Shown piece after piece: positions 7,897-15,783 of a stretch of DNA of 64,000 bases. Under the pieces are notes generated by a model that saw only the letters and a program-made list of their open reading frames with translations, was not told the DNA's origin and made no database searches. Source of the stretch: Geomonas oryzae (GTDB lineage: Bacteria; Desulfobacterota; Desulfuromonadia; Geobacterales; Geobacteraceae). The position numbers and the translations under genes were made by a program. The DNA lies in assembly GCF_004117875.1 (NCBI RefSeq), contig NZ_RAHW01000001.1:1-64000 (forward strand), written 5' to 3'. Position 1 is the first letter of the stretch, and every line of letters begins with the position of its first letter.

Positions 7897-10089
7897 TTAA
7901 GAACCTTCGGGTACGCCCCCATCCACCCCGAGCCCCGGGCCTGCGTAGGCAATGGGGAGCGGGGCCTCGGCGGGCCATCGCCCGAGCGGACTGCCGACCC
8001 TCGAGAGGGTAAGGTAGCAGGAGAGCCGGTCACCGGCATCGAGCCCGAGACCGGTTAGCGGGACGCGCAGTTCGGCGCTGCGCCCGACCGCGTAGCGGGC
8101 GAGGGCACCGCAGGGGAGCCAGCGTCCCTCTTCGAGCAGCTGCAGCTCCCCCTCCCCGGTACCCGGCCGCATCTCGACACGGTACTCGCGCCCCCGGATC
8201 AGGTGCAGCGACAGGGCGTCGCCCGGCTGAAGCACCTTTTCCATGGATTGCACGCCGTCGATGCGGAAGTAAAGGTACTCGAGGTCGTAGCCGTAGAAAA
8301 AGGACTGCAGCACGCTCTCGGCGGCATGCATCGCGCCTCCCTGGCGGGTCAGGTCGTAAAGTCCGGCGCAAAGCCACTCGAGGTAGTCCCCGGCCGCGGT
8401 CTCGAGCGACGGGGTGATGAGCCGCGACGGGGCCCGCACGAAACCGGCCGGGCGCTGGCGCTTGATCGGCTCGTGCAGCTCCCCCGGCACTTCCAGCGAA
8501 AGGAGGCTGTAGACGCTGATCAGATGGCTTCGGAACAAAAGATCGAAACTGCCGGAGTGGGCTGAACTGTGATCGTCGCCGTACCACCAGAACCAGTCGC
8601 TCCCCTGCGCCGCGTAAAGTGCCCGGCAGGCGCGCCGCGCCGTATCGTCCGAGCTCTCGCCGCCGGTTAAAAGACGCGCCGCTTCCGGACTCCCCTTGGC
8701 CGCCGCCTCCCTCGCCCGCGCCAGGTACTCCCACCCCTTGTTCTCCTCGGGATGCCCGATCCAGATGCCGTAGTCGGCGTTGATCCAGGAGCCGGGATGG
8801 ATGTGACCGATGGAACGGCGCTCCGGGACCCGTTCCAGCACCTCGGCGAAGGTGGCGAGCTCAACCCCGGCGGTCTGGGTGAGTGCCGCGTAGAGCCTCG
8901 AGAGGAACGGGAGCCCGTTTTCCTGGTAGTGCTCCCAGGCGTTCTCGCCGTCGAGGATCACCGGGACCACCCGGGCCTCGGGACAGTGCCGGCGCACCTC
9001 CTTGACCCGCGTCACGAAGTCCGCCGCGGCGCGCTCCGGGTCCCAATCCGAGTAGGTGAAACCGATCTGGTCCGAGAGGACCTGGTCCCGGAAGAAGAGC
9101 GCGACCTCCCGGTCCCCCTCCTGGAAGAGGTAGGGGTGGTAGAGCGCCTCCCGTTCGCGCCCAAGTCCCCCGGGGAGGGTGCGGGAGAGGAGCCGCTCGT
9201 CGGAAGCGGTCCACGAGAGCCCCCCCTGCGCCATGATCCCCAGTACCTCGTCGCTCAAGGCCCCCTCCGAGGGCCACACCCCCGCCGGGTCGAAACCGAA
9301 GAGCCTGCGGAAGCTCTCGATGCCGTGCCTTAGCTGACTCTTCGCGTCTTCGGGGCAGCGAAAGGGGATGCCCGGGAGGTTCACCCCCGGCTGCGCGATG
9401 CGGGCGACGCGGGAGTCGCAAAGAAGAGGGAGGATCGGGTGAAAATAGGGGCTCACCGAGAGCTCGGCTTTCCCCTCGTCGTGCAGCTTGCGGTAAAGCG
9501 GGATGATCCCGGCGATGAGGCTGCGGTGGGTATCGAGCAAAAGCGCCTTGTCCGCAGCGTCGAACCCCTCACCCTTGCGGATCAGGTCGCGAAAACAGGG
9601 GAAACGGTTGCGGGCCGCCTCACCGGTCCAGGCGAGGTAGAACCAGACCTGCAGGTCGAGGAGGTCCCTTTCGGTGAAAAGCGAGACGCGGGAGGCGACG
9701 CTTCCGGGAACGCCCTCCCCCGCCATGCGGTACAGCTCGCGGTAGCGTGGGTAGGGCTCGATCATGCGCCGCCGGTTCGCCGAGAAGAAGTTCTCCAACA
9801 GGAAGAGGCGCTCGGCGAGCGTCAGCTCCGCGGGGGAGCGGCGCGCGAGGTCGAGGTACGGGTCGACCGCCTCCCCCGAGGCGTAATCGAGGATCTGCTC
9901 CAGCAGCGAGGGGACCAGGTTGAAGACCACCTTCACGCCCGGGGTCGCGTCCACGATGGCCGGCATGTCGTAGTAGTCCTTCACCGCGTGGAGGTAGGCC
10001 CAGGGGAGCAGGTACTCTCCCCGGACCGGCTCCTTATAGAAGGGCTGATGCATGTGCCAAAGCAGCGTGAGGTAAATCGGTTCGGTCAT
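7897..10089 (-). CDS. Glycoside hydrolase family 57 alpha-glucan enzyme
   Basis: GH57 retaining enzymes act on alpha-glucans as amylopullulanases, 4-alpha-glucanotransferases or branching enzymes. The N-terminal HMHQP motif (residues 12-16) is the family signature. The likely nucleophile Glu is in VWPSEGALS and the acid/base Asp in LDGENAWEHY. The 730-residue length suggests a (beta/alpha)7 domain, a helical bundle, and an extra C-terminal beta-rich domain from about residue 550. ATG at 10089 follows GGGGAG. Position directly before glgA supports glycogen metabolism. The exact specificity cannot be read from sequence alone. Confidence 0.9.
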   Translation of the reverse strand: MTEPIYLTLLWHMHQPFYKEPVRGEYLLPWAYLHAVKDYYDMPAIVDATPGVKVVFNLVPSLLEQILDYASGEAVDPYLDLARRSPAELTLAERLFLLENFFSANRRRMIEPYPRYRELYRMAGEGVPGSVASRVSLFTERDLLDLQVWFYLAWTGEAARNRFPCFRDLIRKGEGFDAADKALLLDTHRSLIAGIIPLYRKLHDEGKAELSVSPYFHPILPLLCDSRVARIAQPGVNLPGIPFRCPEDAKSQLRHGIESFRRLFGFDPAGVWPSEGALSDEVLGIMAQGGLSWTASDERLLSRTLPGGLGREREALYHPYLFQEGDREVALFFRDQVLSDQIGFTYSDWDPERAAADFVTRVKEVRRHCPEARVVPVILDGENAWEHYQENGLPFLSRLYAALTQTAGVELATFAEVLERVPERRSIGHIHPGSWINADYGIWIGHPEENKGWEYLARAREAAAKGSPEAARLLTGGESSDDTARRACRALYAAQGSDWFWWYGDDHSSAHSGSFDLLFRSHLISVYSLLSLEVPGELHEPIKRQRPAGFVRAPSRLITPSLETAAGDYLEWLCAGLYDLTRQGGAMHAAESVLQSFFYGYDLEYLYFRIDGVQSMEKVLQPGDALSLHLIRGREYRVEMRPGTGEGELQLLEEGRWLPCGALARYAVGRSAELRVPLTGLGLDAGDRLSCYLTLSRVGSPLGRWPAEAPLPIAYAGPGLGVDGGVPEGS

Positions 10090-10131
10090 GCTCTCCCCTT
10101 TTGGCGGCGGATGAAGGGGCCGCCGGGTCCG

Positions 10132-12642
10132 CTACAGGGTCAGCTCCTTTTTCCAGTGTTCGACCTTCTTCATGTAATCCTCCAAAAGCCGCTGCGCCGT
10201 CCTTGGATCCTTCGCCTCGGCGACCACGTGGATCACCGGCTGGTACTGGTCCGGCAGGACGAGCACCCAGTCCTGGCCGAAGGAGACCTTGATGCCGTCG
10301 ATGAAGGACGCCTCTTTGTCCAGGCTGTCCTCGCTCATCTTGCGCATGATCCCCCCCTTCTTCTCCCAGACGCAGGGAACCCGCCCCTGCAAGAAGGAAC
10401 TCTTCGGCACCTCCTTCAGCACCCGCGAGATAGGAACCCCGGCGGCGGTGGCAAGCTCGATGGTCTTCGCGATGGTGAACATGCCGTCGAAGGCCGCCTG
10501 GAACCTCGGGAAGGCGAAGCGTCCGGCCATGGAGCCGGCCATCACCACCTCGGGGGATATGGCCGCCTCGATCATGGAGCGGTCCATGCTTTTCGTGCGG
10601 CGCACCGAGCAGCCGTTTTCCTGGGCTAGCTGCTCGATCACGGAAGGGGCCGACACGGGGATCGCGAAGGCGCCCCGGGCGCCGCTTTTCAGCATGAGCG
10701 CGGTCATGAGGCTTAAGTACTCCTCGGGCTGATAGATCCTCCCTGTCTCGTCCACCAGCACCACCTCTTCGGCGGTGGGGTCGAGCCAGAAGCCCGCCTT
10801 CGCCTCGAGGGTGACCACGATCTTCGCGAGCTGCTGGAGGCTGTTCGGCTTCTCGTCCACCGTCTTCGAGCCGCGCTGCTCGTCCAGGTAGGTGTTTAGG
10901 CCGATCACCTCGCATCCCAGGTCGTTCAGGATCTGCGGGAGGATCTGGCCGGCGGGCGAGTGGTTGAAGTCGATCACCACCTTGGGGGTCGCGCTCTTGA
11001 TGATCTGCTGCTCTACGCCGCGGAAGAACCCCTCGCGGTAGAAGTCCATCACCTGCGGGAGTTCGGTGATCCCCCCCGGCTCCATGTGGTGCGCGCGCCG
11101 GAAGTTTTCCTTGTAGAAGATACGCTCGATGTTTTTCCCCATGGAGGAGGAGAAATCGAGGCCGTCGGCGTCGAGAAAGACGATCTCGGTGGTCGCCGGG
11201 TCCTCGAGCGACTGCCGGAAGTGCACCCCCCCCACCTCGCCGAAGGTGCGCAGCTTGTAACGCAGGATGGGAAGCGAGACCATCCTGATGTCACGCACGT
11301 TGACCCCCGCCGAGAGGATCCCCCCGAGGAAGCTCCTCTTCAGCATGCGCGAGGAGAGGGTCGCGTCGCGGCCGACGAGAACGTGGCTCCCCTTGGGTAG
11401 CGAGGTGCCGTAGGCGCAGCCCAGCTTGGCGACGAACTCCGGGGTGAGCTCGATGTTGGTGAGCCCCTTGATCATCTCCCCCTCGAAGAGCGACTTCTTC
11501 CAGCGTTCGCCCCAGATGAGGTTGCCGGTCACGGTGGAACCACCCTCGATCACCTTGCGGGGCCAGATCTTCACGTCGCGCTTTATGTAGCTCTCCTCGC
11601 CGATGGAGGTGTCGTCGGCGACCACGCCGCCTTCTTCCATGATGGTGGCCGCACCGACACTTACGTTGTTGCAGACCACGCAGTCGTTGATCTTCGCTCC
11701 CTTCTTGATGTAGACGTTGTCCCAGATCACGGCCCGGGTCAGCTTCACCCCCGCCTCTACTATGCAGTTGCGGCCGATGACGGAATCCTTGATCTCGGCC
11801 CCCGCCTGGACTTGGGAGTTGTCCCCCACGACCACGGTCCCCTCCACCACCGTCTTCTCGCCCAGTCTCACGTCGGACCCGACCCGAAGGTCCACCCCCG
11901 CCATCTCGCGCCGGGCCTCGTCCACCTTCACCCCCACCTTCCCTTTCAGGATGTCGTGGTGCGCCTCGCGGTAGGAATCGGTGTTGCCGATGTCGCGCCA
12001 GTACCCCTTGACCGGGAAGCCGAACAGGGGGGACTTCTTCTTCAAAAGAAGCGGGAAGAGGTCCTGCGAGAAGTCGAAGTTCTCCCCCTCGGGGATGAAC
12101 TTGAAGATCTCCGGCTCGAGGACGTAGATCCCGGTGTTGATGGTGTCCGAGATCACCTCGCCCCAGCCGGGCTTCTCGAGGAACTGGGTGATGCGCCTGT
12201 CCTTGTCCGTGATCACCACGCCGAACTGCAGCGGGTCCTTGACCGAGGTGAGGGTGATGGTGGCGAGCGCCTTGGAGCTCTCGTGGAAATCGATCACCTT
12301 CTGGAGGTTGAAGTCGGTCAAGAGGTCCCCGCTGATGATGAGGAAGCGCTCGTCCAGGTACTTCTCGGCGCACTTCACCGCACCGGCGGTCCCCATGTCC
12401 TCGAGCGGCGTTACGTAGGTGATGCGGACACCGAGGTCCGCGCCGTCACGGAAGAAGTTCTTGATGACGCTCGGCTGGTGATAAAGGAGCATGACCAGGT
12501 CGGTCACCCCGTACTTCTTCAAAAGCTCGACGATGTGCAGCATGATGGGGCGGTTCATAAGCGGAACCATCGGTTTGGGGATGTTGCAGGTGAGCGGCTG
12601 CATGCGGGTGCCGAAGCCGCCCGCCATGATGACTGCCTTCAT
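10132..12642 (-). CDS. Sugar-1-phosphate nucleotidyltransferase fused to a degenerate phosphohexomutase domain
   Basis: The first 235 residues are a nucleotidyltransferase with the intact signature AGGFGTRMQPLT followed by PKPM, expected to make an NDP-sugar (GDP-mannose or similar). Hexapeptide repeats forming a left-handed beta-helix follow to about residue 370. The rest has the fold pattern of phosphomannomutase/phosphoglucomutase, but all four active-site motifs are altered: FRQSLEDP replaces TASHNP, LDPTAEE replaces DGDADR, GSMAGR replaces the sugar loop, and LPDQYQPV replaces RPSGTEP. The mutase half is therefore probably catalytically inactive. ATG at 12642 follows GGAGG; the longer frame opens with TTG. 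It is the first gene of the glycogen cluster. Confidence 0.88.
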   Translation of the reverse strand: MKAVIMAGGFGTRMQPLTCNIPKPMVPLMNRPIMLHIVELLKKYGVTDLVMLLYHQPSVIKNFFRDGADLGVRITYVTPLEDMGTAGAVKCAEKYLDERFLIISGDLLTDFNLQKVIDFHESSKALATITLTSVKDPLQFGVVITDKDRRITQFLEKPGWGEVISDTINTGIYVLEPEIFKFIPEGENFDFSQDLFPLLLKKKSPLFGFPVKGYWRDIGNTDSYREAHHDILKGKVGVKVDEARREMAGVDLRVGSDVRLGEKTVVEGTVVVGDNSQVQAGAEIKDSVIGRNCIVEAGVKLTRAVIWDNVYIKKGAKINDCVVCNNVSVGAATIMEEGGVVADDTSIGEESYIKRDVKIWPRKVIEGGSTVTGNLIWGERWKKSLFEGEMIKGLTNIELTPEFVAKLGCAYGTSLPKGSHVLVGRDATLSSRMLKRSFLGGILSAGVNVRDIRMVSLPILRYKLRTFGEVGGVHFRQSLEDPATTEIVFLDADGLDFSSSMGKNIERIFYKENFRRAHHMEPGGITELPQVMDFYREGFFRGVEQQIIKSATPKVVIDFNHSPAGQILPQILNDLGCEVIGLNTYLDEQRGSKTVDEKPNSLQQLAKIVVTLEAKAGFWLDPTAEEVVLVDETGRIYQPEEYLSLMTALMLKSGARGAFAIPVSAPSVIEQLAQENGCSVRRTKSMDRSMIEAAISPEVVMAGSMAGRFAFPRFQAAFDGMFTIAKTIELATAAGVPISRVLKEVPKSSFLQGRVPCVWEKKGGIMRKMSEDSLDKEASFIDGIKVSFGQDWVLVLPDQYQPVIHVVAEAKDPRTAQRLLEDYMKKVEHWKKELTL

Positions 12643-12680
12643 AGGTGAAGCCTCCAAAGTCAAAGATGAAAATCTACGGA

Positions 12681-12725
12681 ACAGGGATTAACAGTCCGCT
12701 GAGCTACCGCCTGATCTACTCGGGA
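12681..12725 (-). pseudogene. Truncated tRNA-Asn(GTT)-like fragment
   Basis: Read on the minus strand, this stretch resembles the 5' two-thirds of a bacterial tRNA-Asn: TCCCGAG as 5' acceptor strand, a TAG turn, a D-arm with loop AGGCGGTA, then GCGGA-CTGTTAA-TCC as anticodon stem and loop with anticodon GTT at 12690-12692. No T-arm or matching 3' acceptor strand follows, so it cannot be a working tRNA. It lies in the leader of the nucleotidyltransferase gene. It may be a relic or a tRNA-like regulatory structure. Confidence 0.45.
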
Positions 12726-12786
12726 ATAAAATTCTTCCATTTAGCCACGAACAGAGTAGGTGAAGGTGTTCGGCTCGGACACTTTT

Positions 12787-13161
12787 CTAGGTGTAGGCCG
12801 CCTTTTGCCTCTTCGCGAGGACGCGGGCGATCTCGTCCTTCAGCTCCTGGAGGTCGCTCGACTTGACCACGTAGCCGTCGGCGAGCCAGGCCGAGAAATC
12901 GTCCTTGTAGCAGGAAAAGGCGGTGCACAGGATCACCGGAACGGTGTGACGCTCCTTGACGATGCGCTGCAAGAGCTCGATGCCGCTTTCGTTTTTCAGC
13001 TTGATATCTATCACCGCGAGGTCGAAGCTCTCCGATTCCAGCTTCTCCACCGCCTCGAGCGCGCTCCCGGCGGTGACCACATCGTACCCCTCGTCGCTCA
13101 GTTCCGCGGCGTACAAAAGCCTTATGTTCGCCTCGTCATCCACAACCAACAGTTTCGCCAT
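12787..13161 (-). CDS. Single-domain response regulator (CheY-like)
   Basis: A 124-residue receiver domain without output domain. The acidic pair is in VVDDE, the phospho-acceptor is Asp52 (VIDIKL) and the conserved Lys is in VVKSSD. The preceding Thr/Ser switch position is in LCTAF. It starts one base after the stop of the upstream histidine kinase gene on the same strand, so kinase and regulator are surely a pair. With no DNA-binding domain, it must act through a protein partner or a phosphorelay. Confidence 0.92.
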   Translation of the reverse strand: MAKLLVVDDEANIRLLYAAELSDEGYDVVTAGSALEAVEKLESESFDLAVIDIKLKNESGIELLQRIVKERHTVPVILCTAFSCYKDDFSAWLADGYVVKSSDLQELKDEIARVLAKRQKAAYT

Positions 13162-13162
13162 G

Positions 13163-14809
13163 TCAGATGTTCTCCTTTTTCGTCAAAAGCCTGATGCTGT
13201 ATGTGTTTCCGCCGCCGGGACGGCTCGTTATGGTGAGGGTGTTTCCCTGCCGCTCCAGGATCGATTTGCAAAGGGAAAGCCCCACCCCCTCGCCGAGCTC
13301 CTGGGTCTGGAAAAACGGGGTGGTGAGCGCCACCTGTGCCGTTTCGCTCAAGGGCTTGCCGTCGTCGGTCACGCGCAAGAGCACCGCTTCGCCCTCCTTG
13401 AGGCTCTCCACGTGGAGCTCTCCCCCAAGCTCCATGGCGGAGAGGGCGGTGGTGGTGATGGTCTTCAGGCAGTAGCTGATCTGCTTGTAATCGATGCGCA
13501 CCACGGGGAGGTCGGGGGCGAGCTCCATGCGGCAGGCCACTCCGGCCCCTTTCATCACCCCCTCCAGCTCCCCCATCGCCTTCGCCACCAGTTCGTTCAG
13601 ATCCCAGTAATCGGTGACCGGGAAGAGCGACTCCGAATAGTCGAGCACCTCGCTTAAGACCTCCTCGAGCTGCCGGGTCTCGCGCACGATCGATTCGAGG
13701 TAGCTCCGTTTCTCGTCGTCGGCGGGGCTCCCCTTCAAGAGCGTCCGGGCGAAGCCGCCGATCACCATGAGCGGGTTTCTTATCGAGTGGGCGATGCTGG
13801 AGGTGATCTTGCCGACCAGCGCCATCTTCTCCATCTTCACGATAAGTTCCTGCTGTTCCCTGAGCTTCAGGTTCGCCGCCTTCTGCTTGGCCACCTCCTC
13901 CTGGAGGCGCTCATAGAGGGAGGCGCGCTCGAGGGCGAAGGCTACCGGGAAGGCGAAGGTCTCAAGCGACTGCATGTCCTGCAGGGTGATCGGCTTGTGG
14001 GTGATGCAGTTGTCGGCGATGATCACGCCGATGCGGCGGTTCCTGGAGATGAGCGGCATGACCAGGAAGGTGTCGACGCCGAGGATGCGGGCGAGCCCCC
14101 GGTCGAGGTCGGGGTTGTTCAGGGCGTTCTCCACGAGGATCGGCTTTTTGCCGCGCAGGGCGCGGTTGAAGATGTGCCCCTGGTCGGACAGGGGTACGGT
14201 GAGCCGCTGCAGGATGTCGTGGAACTTCACCTTCTCCGAGGTGAGCTTGGTCTTCTGGAAGTCGCGCGCGAGCTGTCTCAGGGTGAAGTTGCTGCGGCTT
14301 ATGTCCTCCCAGGTGCGCCACGCCTCCTCGTAATCGCGCGGCCCGACGCCCAGGTAGCCGCGGATGTTGCGCCGCTCCTTGTCCGTCATCAGCAGGAAAG
14401 CCCGGTTCATCCCGAACCCCTTCCCCGCCGTGATCGCGGTCATGGCGATGGAAAGGACCTCGTCCAGGTCTATGGAAGTCTGCAGTACGAGGCCCACCTC
14501 GCGCAGGAACTTGATCTCGCGGGTCCTGCTGTTCAAAAAGCTCAGCATGGCCCCCATCTGGGCCTTTTGCTCCTGGAACTCGGTCAGTATGAAGGGGAGT
14601 ACATCCGAAAGCGGATAACCTGCGCCCTTCATCCGGGCCAGGTCGTTCTTGAAGCGGGGGCACTCTACGCACTTCTCTACGATCCTGCGGCGCTGGGAGG
14701 AAAGGAGGTCCTCCTCCCCCTCGCCTACATACGGGCAATGATCGGCCTCAATATGGTCCCTACTCCAACAGCATTCCCAATCCAAGCGCCCTCCAGGGTC
14801 CGGCTTCAT
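13163..14809 (-). CDS. GAF-domain sensor histidine kinase with N-terminal Cys cluster
   Basis: Predicted soluble kinase: an N-terminal cysteine-rich stretch (WECCW, HCPYV and CVECP within about 60 residues), a GAF domain (about 110-260), a coiled-coil, a HisKA domain with the phospho-accepting His in SIAHSIRNP, and an ATPase domain ending with GEGVGLSLCKSI. The Cys cluster could bind metal or an Fe-S centre; that is inference. The frame stays open to 14941, but a strong promoter occupies 14833-14860, so I chose ATG at 14809; TTG at 14785, after GGAGGG, is an alternative. Its partner regulator follows with a 1-bp gap. Confidence 0.88.
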   Translation of the reverse strand: MKPDPGGRLDWECCWSRDHIEADHCPYVGEGEEDLLSSQRRRIVEKCVECPRFKNDLARMKGAGYPLSDVLPFILTEFQEQKAQMGAMLSFLNSRTREIKFLREVGLVLQTSIDLDEVLSIAMTAITAGKGFGMNRAFLLMTDKERRNIRGYLGVGPRDYEEAWRTWEDISRSNFTLRQLARDFQKTKLTSEKVKFHDILQRLTVPLSDQGHIFNRALRGKKPILVENALNNPDLDRGLARILGVDTFLVMPLISRNRRIGVIIADNCITHKPITLQDMQSLETFAFPVAFALERASLYERLQEEVAKQKAANLKLREQQELIVKMEKMALVGKITSSIAHSIRNPLMVIGGFARTLLKGSPADDEKRSYLESIVRETRQLEEVLSEVLDYSESLFPVTDYWDLNELVAKAMGELEGVMKGAGVACRMELAPDLPVVRIDYKQISYCLKTITTTALSAMELGGELHVESLKEGEAVLLRVTDDGKPLSETAQVALTTPFFQTQELGEGVGLSLCKSILERQGNTLTITSRPGGGNTYSIRLLTKKENI

Positions 14810-14832
14810 TTTATGGCAAACGAACGCGGCAA

Positions 14833-14860
14833 AGTATAGCACCCCGCATAACCATTTCAA
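14833..14860 (-). promoter_or_regulatory. Promoter of the histidine kinase/response regulator pair
   Basis: Minus-strand TTGAAA (14855-14860), 16-bp spacer, TATACT (14833-14838). It excludes the longer kinase start at 14941 and leaves about 15-20 nt of leader before ATG at 14809. Confidence 0.65.
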
Positions 14861-14939
14861 GTGCATGGTGAACATTTTCTTAAAATTATTAATTAACAAT
14901 TTGCACGGAAGGACTTGCGAGGCCGAGGCGAAAGGACGC

Positions 14940-14976
14940 AAAAAAGGGCCCCGCGGTGGTAACCGGGAGCCCTTCG
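14940..14976 (-). terminator. Intrinsic terminator after the Crp/Fnr gene
   Basis: On the minus strand AAGGGCTCCCGG pairs with CCGCGGGGCCCTT across a short loop, followed by six T. It lies about 25 bp after the regulator's stop codon. Confidence 0.75.
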
Positions 14977-15000
14977 TCGTGCGGTTTGTGTTTAAGCGGT

Positions 15001-15684
15001 CTATTTTCCCGCTATCATCCTCAACTTTTCCATATTCATGATGGTCACCTTGTTGCCGTCCAGCTCGATGACCCCCTCGTCCTTCATCTTCTTGAAGGTG
15101 CGGGAGAGCGTCTCGCTCACCGTGCCGAGGCGGGAAGCGAGTTCCCCCTTGCGCATGTCGAGCTCCAGGTAGGTCTTCCCCTGATAGCTCGTGCTCTTGC
15201 GCGCGGCGAGATCGAGCAGGTAGGAGGCGAGGCGCGACGGGGCGTCGGCGAAGGAGAGTTCCTCGATCTGGCGCGCAAAGCGGCGCAAAAGCAGCGAAAG
15301 CGAGGCGATCAGGTTCATCGCGAAACGCGGGTTGCGCTCCAAAAGCCCCATGAAGGCGCCCCTGGGGAAGAAGATGACCTCTCCCCTTTCGACACCGCGG
15401 GCCTCGGCCGGGTATTTCCCGTCACCGAAGAAGGCTGCCTCGGCGAAGGTCTCCACCGGGTGCACCATGTGCAGCACCTTCTCGCGTCCGTCCGGAGAGA
15501 TCTTGCAGAGCTTCAGCGCCCCGGAAGCGAGGAGGTAGAACCCCTCGGCCTTCTCCCCCTCGGTGAAGAGGGTTTCCCCCTTGGCGAAGGGACGTCTGAC
15601 GGCGATGTCGGCGACTTCGACGAGGTACTCGTCCTCCAGTCCCGAAAAAAGCAGCGCTTTCCTTATGATGTCCTTGTTTTCCAT
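15001..15684 (-). CDS. Crp/Fnr-family transcriptional regulator
   Basis: A 227-residue regulator with an N-terminal cyclic-nucleotide-binding-type beta-barrel (about 12-130), a dimer helix, and a C-terminal Crp-type winged helix (about 150-215) with recognition helix near LGTVSETLSRTFKKM. The N-terminus has no Fnr-type Cys cluster, so an Fe-S oxygen sensor is unlikely; it resembles DNR/CooA-like members that sense NO, CO or redox by other means. ATG at 15684 follows AAGGA. It is a single-gene transcript with its own candidate promoter and terminator. Confidence 0.9.
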   Translation of the reverse strand: MENKDIIRKALLFSGLEDEYLVEVADIAVRRPFAKGETLFTEGEKAEGFYLLASGALKLCKISPDGREKVLHMVHPVETFAEAAFFGDGKYPAEARGVERGEVIFFPRGAFMGLLERNPRFAMNLIASLSLLLRRFARQIEELSFADAPSRLASYLLDLAARKSTSYQGKTYLELDMRKGELASRLGTVSETLSRTFKKMKDEGVIELDGNKVTIMNMEKLRMIAGK

Positions 15685-15691
15685 GCCGTCC

Positions 15692-15721
15692 TTTTTACAG
15701 CAAAAAGAAAAGGGAGGTCAA
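15692..15721 (-). promoter_or_regulatory. Candidate promoter of the Crp/Fnr gene
   Basis: Minus-strand TTGACC (15716-15721), 18-bp spacer, TAAAAA (15692-15697), ending 8 bp before the start codon. The -10 box partly overlaps the leader, so confidence is moderate. Confidence 0.4.
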
Positions 15722-15783
15722 GAGGTTGTTGACCGCGCTCCTGCCTTTACTTCGCCGGTCATCTCATGTAAGATCACGAATTC

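Noticed and set aside
9439-10629. 396-codon plus-strand frame across the GH57 and nucleotidyltransferase genes
   Set aside because: Spans two real genes on the other strand and their gap; no ribosome-binding site or domain.
12681-12725. Functional tRNA-Asn gene
   Set aside because: No T-arm and no matching 3' acceptor strand; one mismatch each in the D and anticodon stems.
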